From NCBI GenBank assembly GCA_026545765.1, contig CM048839.1:44314677-44378676 (forward strand): 64,000 bases of DNA, in the 5' to 3' direction. A model generated the notes under the pieces. That model had not been told where the DNA came from. It searched no databases and saw nothing but the letters and a program-made list of their open reading frames with translations. Shown here piece by piece: positions 49,901 to 60,691 of this stretch (its first letter is position 1; each line of letters starts with the position of its first letter). Made by a program: the position numbers and the translations under genes. Origin of the DNA: Plantago major. Its lineage: Eukaryota > Streptophyta > Magnoliopsida > Lamiales > Plantaginaceae.

Positions 49901-52435
49901 CCATTGTCTGAAGCACTTGAGATGTTTCTTTAAGGTGTGCTTCTGGAAGGCCTTGAGTAAATCAAATGGCACTAGACTTTGAGCCTGAAAGAAAGTGTTC
50001 AAGTTAGTTTTGTTCAAACTACTTGTGTTAGTATCTGTGTGCAGAAGTGAGCTTTCTGAGCATACCTGTGTAGAAACACTAGGCTCATCTGCTTGGATTT
50101 TTACTTGCTTGGGCACAGAGGCCTCAGATACTTTGATGTGAGGAGAAGTTTTATCCTCATCAACCTTTCTTTCTGCTTGAACCTGAGACTTACAATCAAA
50201 TATGTTTAGAAACTGTTAACAGAAAAGATAGATGGAAAAGTGCTTTCTGAGACTTCACTTACTTCCAAGTGAGGAAGCTCAGTAGCAAGTTCCTCAGAAA
50301 CCTTGGGGGTTTCTGTCACCTTTTCTGCAGATGCTACTTGTTCAGCAGTTTTAGTTTCTTTTGGAGGAGATGACACAACTGTTTCTCCATCCAATTGTTC
50401 TTCTGACTGAGCCTGTAAGAACAAACATAAGAGATTTTAGTAGTGGGTTCTCCAGAGCATTCGTTGAAGAAGATTATTATCGATTACTTACCTTCTCGTG
50501 AAGGCTCAAGAATACTTCCTCGTAAAGCTTTTCAACCACGAATCTCTAGGTTTTGGGGTGTTGGTTCCACCACCACTACTTCCTCAGTTGGAGCCTAAGA
50601 AGAGACATTAAGAATATTAGAACATAAGAGCAATTTTAGTAGTTATTCCTTGTTCAGAGATAACTTTTACTACCTGTGGGACAGGCTCTTCTTGATGTTC
50701 TGAGGTTGGAGGAACCTCTTCTTGATTCAAGGGGGTGGACAAGTTTTCTTCCCCCTGAAAGTGTGTCTCCAAGTTGGCTGAATAAATATGACTTATGAGT
50801 AACAAGTTAACATACAATTATGTTGACATGTTAGATACAACTATCTTTGTTACTGAATAGAGTCAGCCGATCATTGATCTCTTGAACTTGTGGTGAATCC
50901 AGCCTCTCTGTGCTCATTATTGATCTCCTCTGCAGATCATTACGAGTTTCCATCTCGCTTGATCCCTTCCGAGAGTTGAGCTCTCTCGAAGTTTGAGGAA
51001 CCTGCTCAAGAACAAGGTTTTCAAAGAATATTAAATGTTGGCATTGTGAATGTGGAAGCAATGGCAACATCTTCCATCATTCTATCTTCCTCACCTGTGC
51101 CTTCTTCTTCCTCACAAGCGTAGGGGCTCTTGTCTTTCTGAAGAGCTGAGCTTGAAGTTCCTCCATGGGTCTCATACTTGAACCTTTTGAGTACTTTTGC
51201 AAGTACTTCATCATCCTCAGAATCACTATTCTGTGTTGGTGCAGACCCATCTATGATATTTCTATCATCTCTGGAGAGTTCTGGAGCATTCTGGTTCAGG
51301 ACTCTTGGGGGATTCTGGATTTGCCTTTCTGAGCGTCCAACATCTTCTGAGACCTTGTCTCCAGAAGGTTGTGCCTCTTGTATGATTAGGGGCTTGGAGG
51401 CTCTTTTGCTATGAGTCCTCTTTCTCTTGGCAACTGGAGGTTTAGCTTTGGCTTGCTCAGAGACCTCCTCACCTTGCTGTGCAGTTTCTTCTTCTTCGCT
51501 TTTCCGAAAGTGCGTTCAAGAAGAAGTTTCTCCTTTTCTTCAAAAGCGGTCTCAAAAGGGAGTTGGATCGATTTCCTGCCCCTCTCTCTCTCTGAGAGTG
51601 ATTCCCATTATTTCCAGAATGTAACAGATCCTGAGACCAAAGTGCATATTGGCATTTGGCTCAGTAAGGCCATTGATGATTTTGGGCTCAAATTCCTCAA
51701 TATGTCCAAGGAATTTGTTGAAGGCATACTTCCCCCAATTGAAGTGGGTTTCCTGCCCTTCATGCTTCTTGTTCAGAAGATGCATCATCATCCATCTCTC
51801 CATGCTTATCTGGTCTACTCCACCTTTGTTGCCATCAAAGCAACGGACCAGAATAAGAGCTAAAGTACTCCAGTGTTTCTGGAGATGACTAGTTCTGATG
51901 GCCTTCAGAACAAAGTCTCCTGGGCAACCTTTTGAATTTTCTAACCGATTGCTTCAAATAGCTCTTTGACGCTTGAATCATGGAAGCGCCTTGATGTTGA
52001 TGTCTTCAAATGTTCCTCGATTTTTCAATCGGAATATCTTGCAGAAAGTCTTGCGCCTAGAACAATTTCTTGTCCTTGACTTGATGCATGTATTTTTCTT
52101 CATCATTCACAACTTTTGTGAAGATTTTGGAGTTGTTATAGAACTCCAAGACATCCAAAGGTGGATAGTCCACTTGGTGCGCAGATAGAAGTTGTAGATA
52201 TGGGAATTCTTCAGCATTCCCAATATCAGTTTTCTTTCTGGTTTTGAAGATATAACTGCTAGTACATATCTCTTTACTAGAAAGGCTCCCCAATTCATTT
52301 TGTGTTTAGGGTTCCAGTCCGATGGGATAAACTTTCCTGTATATGCTTATTCAACACCTTAAGTTCCTTTCCTCCTTGCTTTTCAGGAGAGAGGATGCCT
52401 TTAGGGTTCTTGGTGGTCATCTTCTTGGGTGCCAT
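46969..52435 (-). pseudogene. Sirevirus extra ORF (env-like) region, broken into many frames
   Basis: Downstream of pol the minus strand has an ATG at 52435 opening M-A-P-K-K-M-T-T-K-N-P-K-G-I-L-S. Open pieces follow in changing frames: E-F-P-Y-L-Q-L-L-S-A-H-Q-V-D-Y-P-P-L-D-V (about 52220), E-P-N-A-N-M-H-F-G-L (about 51650), long Ser/Glu/Gln-rich and proline-rich segments (51100-50200), an acidic stretch S-D-D-D-D-Q-N-D-D (about 49490) and a charged coiled-coil-like part (49280-49080), then a final open piece at 47746-47366. Position and orientation fit the env-like second ORF of Sireviruses, but I see no clear signal peptide or membrane anchor, so an envelope role is not supported by the sequence. 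Between 47750 and 49080 no long minus-strand frame is open and CG dinucleotides are common. Confidence 0.6.
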
Positions 52436-52636
52436 CTCTTATATAGAGTTTAGAGTGAGTGTTTTTCAGATGAATATTGCACAATTAATCGAGATTAGTC
52501 TATCTTTTCAGAAGACTAAGCACAAGAAGTTGAGTTTTGCAGAAGGGTTTTGCAGAAATCTTGAGAGATTTTGCTATTTTGATGCAAGTTTGAAAATTTC
52601 GGAATTGGTAAAAGTGTTTGTCTTTTGCCCAAATCC

Positions 52637-52646
52637 TATATATATA
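52637..52646 (-). promoter_or_regulatory. TATA-like element upstream of the extra ORF
   Basis: TATATATATA, about 200 bp before the extra-ORF ATG at 52435 on the minus strand. It is followed by a leader rich in A and C without in-frame ATGs, like a plant 5' UTR. It could drive the second ORF separately; this is inference from position only. Confidence 0.35.
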
Positions 52647-53358
52647 GCAGACAAAATGTACATAGATACAATATACATATAGCTGAATATGAATGCGTGT
52701 CTTTGCATCTGCATAGGCGTGGTACGTCCTTTGTACTTCATTAAATGCGTAGTGGGCCATGTCTGCATTTCTCAACAGACATTACTTACTTTGTTTTGAT
52801 CTCATCCGTTGAGATCAAACGTTTATTCATCAAGGGCTTATATTGAATATCTTGTAATGATATCAATCAACAAATGGTAATGTGCCGACTTGATGGATTT
52901 TTAATATGCTACATTCATTGTGTCACTTAGTAAAGAGTAGGAACACTTAATCGTTTGAGCTTATCATTCTGAGTGTCAAGTCCTTATCTATATATTGTTT
53001 ATCATGAAAATGGTAAAAATACAAGACATTGCACATGTTTGACTTTCAGAACTTATACTTTTTGGGCTTTGTGTGTCCATTTCTCTTTATGACTAAATAG
53101 CTTTCTGAATTCAAGTGTCAGAAGCTTCAGTCGTTTGAATGTATTTGTCCCACTCTCAGTAAGTAAGTTCTAGTTTTATTTACTTATTAAGTGTGTACCG
53201 ACCTTTGCCTTTCTGGATACCCGTTCCAGAAATGTTTTATCTTTCTGAGTATTGCTACTCATAAACCTTTGCATCACTTCTTATCAACTTGGCTTTCTGA
53301 GAACCTGTTCTCAGAGGCCTACTCACTTATTCAGCCTTTAGAGATTCAGGACAATTTT

Positions 53359-54844
53359 TCAGTCCTTAGGCAACTCCACTAATCCAAGATTATGTCTTAA
53401 GGTCAAGAACCGGCTTTCTTGTAAGGGCTTAGTGAAGATATCTGCAAGTTGGTCTTCTGTGCCAATCTTGAGTATCTCTATATTGCCTTTCTCAACATGG
53501 TCTCTGATGAAGTGGTGTCTAACATCAATGTGCTTTGTTCTGGCATGGAACTTGGGGTTCTGTGTGATTGCAATAGAACTTGTGTTATTACAGAAAATGG
53601 GAGTTTTCTCTTCATTGAGTCCATAGTCTCTGAGTTGTTGTTGAATCCACAGAATTTGTGTTGCACAACAACCAACAGCAATATATTCAAATTTCCGTGG
53701 TAGAAGTTGCAATTGAGTTTTGTTTCTTGCTAAACCATGAGATAAGTCTAGTTCCCGTAAACCCACAAGTTCACGAGGTACTTTTCCTATCAAGCATTGA
53801 TCCAAAGATAATCAAAGATCCGAGTAACACCAAACTCAATCCACTTTCTTTAGGATACCACAAACCTACATCTACTGTACCTTTCCCATACCTTAATATT
53901 TTCATAGCAATGTTGTAGTGTGATTGCATTGGATTTGATTGAAATCTAGCACACACTCCAACTGCATATTGAATATCAGGTCTGCTTGCAGTAAGGTAGA
54001 GTAGTGAACCTATCAATTTCCTATACTTGTGTTCATCAACACTCTTATCTGATTCAGTATAGGTCATCTTGGTTCCTATGCTCATAGGTATCTTAGCATT
54101 CTTTTCAGAAGGCTTAAGATTGAACTTTGTGAGCATGTCTCTTGCATACTTTGTCTGACTAATGAATATTCCATCATTGAGTTGCTTGACTTGCAATCCT
54201 AGGAAATAGTTCAATTCTCCCATCATGCTCATCTCGAACTTACTTTTCATGAGATTTGCAAAGTCATCACAAAGTTGCTTGTCCTTAGATCCAAATATGA
54301 TGTCATCAACATATACTTGAACTAAGAGTAGTTTCCCATCATGGTTTAAAGTAAATAAAGTTTTATCAACTTCACCTTTCTTGAAACCACTTTCCAGAAG
54401 GTATTTAGCCAAAGTGTCATACCATGCTCTTGGAGCCTGTTTCAGTCCATAAAGAGCTTTCTGTAGCTTATAGACCATTCTACTTTCTGAGGAAACTTCA
54501 AAGCCAGGTGGTTGTTCAACATAGACTTCCTCAGCAAGTTCACCATTCAAGAATGCACTCTTGACATCCATCTGATAAACTTTAAAGTCTTTGTGAGCTG
54601 CAAAGGCCAGAAAGAGTCTTATTGCATCCAATCTGGCAACTGGTGCATATGACTCATTAAAATCTAAACCTTCAGTCTGGGTGAATCCCTTGGCAACCAA
54701 CCTTGCTTTGTTTCTGGTTATTTCATCAGATTCATTCATCTTGTTTCTGAAAACCCACTTAGTTCCAATCACAGATATTCCTTCTACAAATGGAACTAGT
54801 TTCCAGACTTTGTTTCTCTCAAACTGATCCAACTCTTCTTGCAT
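53359..54844 (-). pseudogene. Sirevirus reverse transcriptase and RNase H
   Basis: The minus-strand frame from about 54844 has [40 protein letters not shown] and the catalytic Y-V-D-D ([10 protein letters not shown], about 54305), then [10 protein letters not shown] and S-R-P-D-I. RNase H begins in the same frame, passes through frame breaks near 53770-53850 (D-R-K-S-T-S) and ends in another frame with H-A-R-T-K-H-I-D-V-R and L-A-D-I-F-T-K-P-L, with the stop at 53359-53361. RT copies the element RNA into DNA. Only the RNase H is disrupted in the sequence as given. Confidence 0.88.
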
Positions 54845-56388
54845 TCGAGATCCAGTCTTGGTCTCTTAATGCTTCTTCTATAGTTTTTGGTTCGATGTTT
54901 GAGATAAAACATCCAAAGAGAGAATTAGCATTTTCAGCTATTGCTCTCCTAGTCCTAACACCTTGATTGATTGGTCCAATCACGTCTTTTGCAGGATGAT
55001 CCTTGATCCATCTCATCATGGGTTTAGGGCTAGTAGGGTCAACATCTATGTGATCTGAATGTGAATCACTATGACTTGATACTTCTTCAGTATATGTGAC
55101 ATTTTGCACCTCAGAAGGGCGGTGAATGTCTGACACTTGCTCAGTGTGAGAGCTTTCTGGGACATGCCTGTCAGAGAGGTCATTTCCAGAGTTAGCTCTC
55201 TGATGAACATCTTCAGTTTCCATTTCTGGAATTCTCATAGGAAATTCTTCATCATGTCTGAGAATCATCTGGTTGTTACTAGGCATTTCATGCTTTTCTT
55301 CGTCAGATTCATCCTCTCTTTCTACAATGATATTTTTTCTTTCTGAGAGTTTCTCTTCAGAATCCTTATCATTAGTTCCTTGAACCTTTCTGAGAGTTCA
55401 TCAGCAAGGGGTGTTTTCTTGCTTCCTTCATAGAATACAACATGAACTGATTCTACAATCTTCTTTGTTCTTTTGTTGTAAACTCTGTATACTTGCTATT
55501 CATAGAATAACCAAGAAACACACCTTCATCTTCCTTTGGTTGAAATGTTCTTAGATACTCTTTTCCATTGTTAAGAACAAAACATCTACAACCAAATACT
55601 TTTAGATGTTTGATATTAGGGGGTCTACCAACCAAGAGTTCATAAGGGGTCTTATCATGATGTTTGTTTATCAAACATCTGTTCTGAGTGTAGCATGCTG
55701 TGTTTACAGCTTCAACCCAATAAACTTCACTTATCTCAGTGTCAGCTAGCATTGTCCTTGTTGCTTCTTTAAGTGTTCTATTTTTCCTTTCTACAACACC
55801 ATTTTGTTGTGGTGTTCTTACAGAGGAAAGTTGGTGTTGTATACCTTTGCTGGTACAAAACTCCTTTATGTACTGGTTGACAAACTCAGTACCATGGTCT
55901 GTTCTGATTGCAGATACCTTGTCCTTTTTCATGACTTCAAGCTTATTCAACAAGTTTGGTATCTCCACCCTAGCATCAGATTTGTGCTTCAGAAAGATAA
56001 CCCAAGTGAATCTTGAGAAGTCATCTACAACAACAAGACCATACTTCTTTCCTGCATAACTAGTTACAGATGATTCAAAAAGATCCATGTGTAATAGTTG
56101 CAGTGGTCTAACACTAGAGTGTCTGATTTTGGACTTGAAAGAGATCTTAAATTGTTTCCCCATCTGACAGGCGGAATAGATACCATCCTTTCTGAAAGAT
56201 GTTTTGGGAAGGCCAACCACTAACTCTTTCTTGGCAAGTTTGTTCAGAGTTTTGAAATTCAAGTGACTCATTCTTTTGTGCCATAACCAGTGCTCTTCTG
56301 TGTGACCTGATTGACTCACCATGAGACATTCTTCAGTTGTGGCAGATGCCCGGCAACATAAAGATCGCTTTCCGCCGAAAGCAACCAA
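54819..56388 (-). pseudogene. Sirevirus integrase and integrase-RT linker
   Basis: HHCC start L-W-H-K-R-M-S-H-L-N ... C-Q-M-G-K (first Cys replaced in the pattern I-Y-S-A-C). The core has H-M-D-L-F (D), R-T-D-H-G-T-E-F (D) and V-V-E-R-K-N-R-T (E), then L-K-V-F-G-C-R-C-F-V and F-L-G-Y-S. The frame changes at about 55453; a linker rich in S, H, D and E with D-H-P-A-K-D-V-I-G follows to RT. The first frame overlaps the end of the protease segment (56316-56388), showing a frame break there. Integrase joins the cDNA to host DNA. Confidence 0.85.
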
Positions 56389-56977
56389 GACTGCTCGCTT
56401 GACTCATTGTCAATAAGTTTGCAATACTTTGCTTTGAATTTCACAGTAAATCCCTTGTCTGCAAACTGGCTCATGCTAAATAGATTATATTTCAAACCCT
56501 TAACATGTAATAAATCAGTGATAGTTAATGATCCTAATTTGACATTGCCAAATCCCAGAGAGGGATTTAATTCTCCTCCAGCAAATCTGATGTCTGGTCC
56601 ATTGTTGCAAGCTTTGTAATTGACCAGATTTGCTTTGTCTCCTGTCATGTGCTTTCCGCATCCACTATCAAATAGCCATTGAGCCTTAGTCCAAGAGGCG
56701 CTCACAAAAACAGAAACAGGAGTTAGGTTCTTGCTTCAGAGATAGAACCATTTAGACTAAACATTCTTCCAGTAGGAATCCACATTTTAGTGAATTTCTT
56801 GGGAGTTTGTTTTTGTCTAATTTGATCAGAAGGAGATGCAATAAAATTAGTAATTTTGATCTCAATTTTCCTTCTTGTGGTGTTTCTAGGTGTTCCTTTT
56901 GGTGCTTTCTGGACCCTGGGTTTCTGGGATTGCTTTTCAGCAAACTTAGCCTTTCCGCCGTTCCTTCTAGCTCGCAT
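56316..56977 (-). pseudogene. Sirevirus gag end and protease
   Basis: 56977-56723 (minus) is a basic K/R/P-rich segment (K-S-Q-K-P-R-V-Q-K-A-P-K-G). From 56705 the protease frame has W-L-F-D-S-G-C-G-K-H-M-T-G, the D-S-G catalytic site of Copia retropepsins, then L-L-H-V-K-G-L-K-Y-N-L-F-S-M-S-Q. The two segments are in different frames. Confidence 0.8.
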
Positions 56978-57189
56978 TCAGCTTTTCGTGGCTTGAGATT
57001 TCTTCCACTTCGCTATTACATGCGCAATATCGCCTTTGTTGTTCTTGTCCTTCCTTATATTGTTGCGTAAGAACTTTTCCAATAGAACGATAGCAATGCC
57101 ATTTCAACACCTTTGGCTTTCGAATACGTTCTTGAAGCCTTACTAGTTTCTCGACCGTCTTTATTTTCATAAATGGTACAGAGAGAATT

Positions 57190-59197
57190 TGCCTATTCCG
57201 CAATTCTTCCTTTCCTAGTAATATAGCAATGTGGATGGTTACATGTCTGAGGGTTGTATTTCTTTTCAAAAACCTCATCCACAAGTTTCTTGTGAACTTG
57301 TTGTTCTTTCAAAGGTTGGGTTGCTACTCCTTTTCCTTTGTCAGCCACCCTAGCTTTCTGACCAATGCTATAGGTGGTTGAAGAACCATTCTGTTGACTT
57401 TTTACAAAGGTCAACCTTTCATCACTCTTCGAGAGGAGATGAATTACTCGATTGTTCATCGAGTCCAAGTCCACCTTTCTCGGAGGGATCTTAGATAGGA
57501 TTGAACCTCGGTGAGAGTGTCACTAGCCTTTGCATAAGATTGAAGGATAGCTCTTTCTTCTCGAAGTTCTTCATTCTCGTAAAGCGCCTTCATCATTTTC
57601 TTGGTAAGTTCATTCAAGGCTAGTTTGTGAGAATTTTCCTTCTCGGATATCCGAGATTTTAAAGGCTATTTCAGCGTTCTTGTTTTCAGATACTCTGGTT
57701 AGCTTAGTAACCTCTTTTTCAAGAGTTTCTTTGCTTTCCTCTAGAATTCTGGTTTTTGGATTGTGCTTCCAGAAATTCTTTCTCATAACGATCCAATTCA
57801 CTCTTGACCAACTCTAGATCCTCAATTCCATCATCACTCTCATAGTACGTAAATTGTGAATTGTTAGTTACCTCATCACCATAAGACACATTTCAATGTT
57901 GGAGATGTGGACCAAGAATCTCAAAGAACTCCACACATTTCTTTCTTCTTCAGTCAAGTCAATTACATCGGGTGATTCCACACAATTCTAGTGATGGTAG
58001 GTTTGAGTCATCTGAATCTCCATCTTGTAATCATCTCAAAGTCTAGAGCATCAAGTTGAATTTGAATCTTCTTCCTTTCTTCACCAAGAGGCCCTTTGAT
58101 TTCTCTTGAAATTTCTTCTGTCCTTCTTGTCACCTGTCTTGAGCTTGTTTAAAGCAGGACAATCTCTCTTGAAGTGACCAGGCTTTTGACAATAGAAGCA
58201 GATATCATTTCCTATTTTTGCAGCTTCAGTACTAACACCTTTCTGAATGGGGGTGTTCAGAGAGTTGTTCACTTGTATGTTCTTGTACTGATGATAGTTT
58301 GGGCCAAGATGCTTTTTCAGCTTTTCTTTTGATTTTCTTCTCTCAATCTCTTGACTCACAAATTTATTCATGTGTCATACTGCAAGAGCATTTTCTTCAG
58401 ATGCTTCTTTGGTATCCTTATTTTCAGAAGTGCCTTGAGAAACTATAGCAACACTTTGCAATTTTTCAGCTGTCTCTCTGAGTTGTCTCATAGTCTACAG
58501 TAGCAAGATGAGAGAAGAGCTCTACTGGAGTAATATTTGGCATCCCTTGATTGAAATAAAAGAACTTAGTGTGTTCCCAGTTGTGATTGAGACTTCTGAC
58601 AATAGTCTTAATCTTTTCTCGACCGAGTATCTATTGCTTTCACCAAGTGCAGCCATATCACTCATAAGTGTAGTAAATGAAATCAAGTTCTTCCAGAGTT
58701 TCTGGGACCTTGTTTGAAGTTTTGGAACTTCAATTTAAGAACTTCGAACTTGTTTTCTTTGGTTTTCTCCGCATGATTTCTTCAATCAATTGCTGTGCAA
58801 CTTTCGCTTTCTTTAGCACCCTACGCTTTACATTGTATGTGCTCAGTGTCGATCGATGATTATATTACGAGCTTGACCATCCAATCTGTCTCTCGGCATC
58901 TTCGGATGTCCGAGCTCTCGCTTGTCTTCATATATAATGCTTCCTCGAGCAACATGACCACTATCACTAGCACCATGTCCTCGCTTCCATCTTCCTTGTT
59001 CGAGGTTTTTCTTCCATCGACACCTCAAGAATTTGTTTGAGTTGTCTGATTTTGATAGGCCCTTCATTGATGACATAGATCATCTCATCACTAATGGCCT
59101 CCAGATGGAGCATCATGTTGTTCTTCCATTTCTCGTAGTTTTCTGGCTTTAGAACGGGAGCATCACTCAGAGACATACCTGCACGCTTAACACACAA
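57190..59197 (-). pseudogene. Sirevirus gag, fragmented
   Basis: Begins near the ATG at 59176 with M-S-L-S-D-A-P-V-L-K-P-E-N-Y-E-K-W, the normal opening of Sirevirus/Copia Gag, then breaks frame after about 40 codons. Later pieces include a CCHC zinc knuckle C-F-Y-C-Q-K-P-G-H-F-K-R-D-C (about 58200-58160), a coiled-coil stretch (57800-57610) and a basic segment with C-N-H-P-H-C (57474-57193). The order is right for Gag, but no frame stays open for more than about 115 codons. The frame breaks cluster in CG-containing spots, see findings. Confidence 0.7.
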
Positions 59198-59272
59198 ATT
59201 ATATAGTCCTCAGAAAGGGACAAAGTTCCTTCACCTATCTGGGGATCTAGGTTCAGCGTAAGGCTTGTGAAC

Positions 59273-59290
59273 CTCCTGCTCTGATACCAC
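59273..59290 (-). other. Primer-binding site of the Sirevirus-type element
   Basis: The minus strand reads TGGTATCAGAGCAGGAGG directly after the 5' LTR (two bases in), complementary to initiator tRNA-Met. Confidence 0.85.
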
Positions 59291-59291
59291 T

Positions 59292-60686
59292 TGTTGGTCC
59301 AGATAACGGCAAAGTAAAAGACTAGAGGGGGGTGAATAGTCTTTTAAAACTTTTGTCGATAAACACAGTTTCTCAGAAACCTGGGGGTTTCTGATACTTA
59401 AATTCAGAGCGCGGAAGACTTTAAGATAGGTAAGTGCAGAAACAATAAGTAAGTGTGGTGTGCTTTGCTGAAATGTAAATACAGAAAGGTAAATAACACA
59501 GCAAGTATAGTGGTTCTGGAGGTGGCGTAATCCTCCAACTAATCCACTTTGGTCTTTCTGAGACCTAGAATTCACTAGAACATATAATTGAGTTCACCTT
59601 ACAATAATCCTATTCTAAGATTCCTAAACAAATGGTTCCCAACCAAATGTTCCCCCAGAGTTATTCCCCAGCTCCTAGAGCTAAGTACTTCCTCTACTCA
59701 GATAACCTTGGAGTTATTCCCTGATTTCCCAAATCAAGTACTTCCTCTACTCCACGCCTTGATGGTGTTGGTTATAAGGTTTGTCAGAGAGGCTTCTCGT
59801 ATAACTTTTCAGTTATGTTTTCAGAGAGCCTAATAGAACAAGACTACTTAATACACTTGTTCGGGATGATACCGCTTTTATCGACCCAAGTAATTGGTGT
59901 CCGCTCGAGAATGAGCTTGGAAAGGGTATCTGATAGTTCAACTCTTTCACGAATAACAATCTCTTGTTAAGGTTCAGGACAACTTAAAACTACTACTGAT
60001 TCTTCAAGCAACAGAAAGCTTTTAGAAAGGGTAGTAGAGTGCTTGAGAGAATACTTTGCTTGATGGTAAGTTTGCAAGATAGAGCGTTCTAAGGTGTGTT
60101 CTTCAAGCATCTAAGTGTGTGATATATATAGATAAATTTGAGAGGCGTTTGAATTGTATCCGTTGTGCTCTCTATCAAATTATATCCGTTTATATCTTGA
60201 ACTATGTACTCAGAAGTCACTATCTCTTGTTTCAGAGAGGACTTGCTTTTTAAAGATTTCGCCGATGCATTTAATGCATAGTACTGTTCATTGTCCTTTA
60301 GTCTCAACGGATACATGAGCCTTTCTGATGGCTTGTATGCTCCATACTCATGATGTCATATGTCCAGAATCATATTTCCAAAGTAAGTTAATGTACTTAA
60401 GAAAGGATTAAGGACATAGTCTTTCTAAGTTAGACTAAACCTTGTGCAATCTTCAGTCTTCTAATCTTCAGAAAAGCTCAATTGCTAGGATTGATCTTCA
60501 TGGTCTTCTTGAAATACAAAATTACACTCAGAGACCTATAATCCTAATACAAGATTTACTAGACTAATCATACTCAGTGATTTCCTCTTTTACAATGTTC
60601 AGGTGAACCAAGAGCACTTAATCACCTTTCTGGCTAAGATAAGAACATGTGATGAGTGATCAAAATACTAACAAATATTCCTAACA
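59292..60686 (-). repeat. 5' LTR of the Sirevirus-type element
   Basis: TGTTAGGAATATT ... GGACCAACA on the minus strand. A TATATATA at about 60122-60130 is the probable promoter. Homologous to 45566-46948 and to 66-1729. Confidence 0.9.
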
Positions 60687-60691
60687 CCTCA

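Larger units (their letters stand above)
45566..60686 (-). mobile_element. Sirevirus-type Copia retrotransposon, 15.1 kb, minus strand
   Basis: LTRs of 1383 bp (45566-46948) and 1395 bp (59292-60686) flank, on the minus strand, an initiator-Met primer site, gag with zinc knuckle, protease, integrase, RT, RNase H and then a long extra-ORF region before the polypurine tract. Flanks TCTCA (45561-45565) and CCTCA (60687-60691) are a 5-bp target duplication with one difference. Gene order, LTR length, a large gag with coiled-coil parts and an additional ORF between pol and the 3' LTR are Sirevirus (SIRE1/Maximus) features. The long interior and numerous frame breaks are discussed in the findings. 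Another LTR of the same family lies at 66-1729 in the opposite orientation. Confidence 0.9.
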
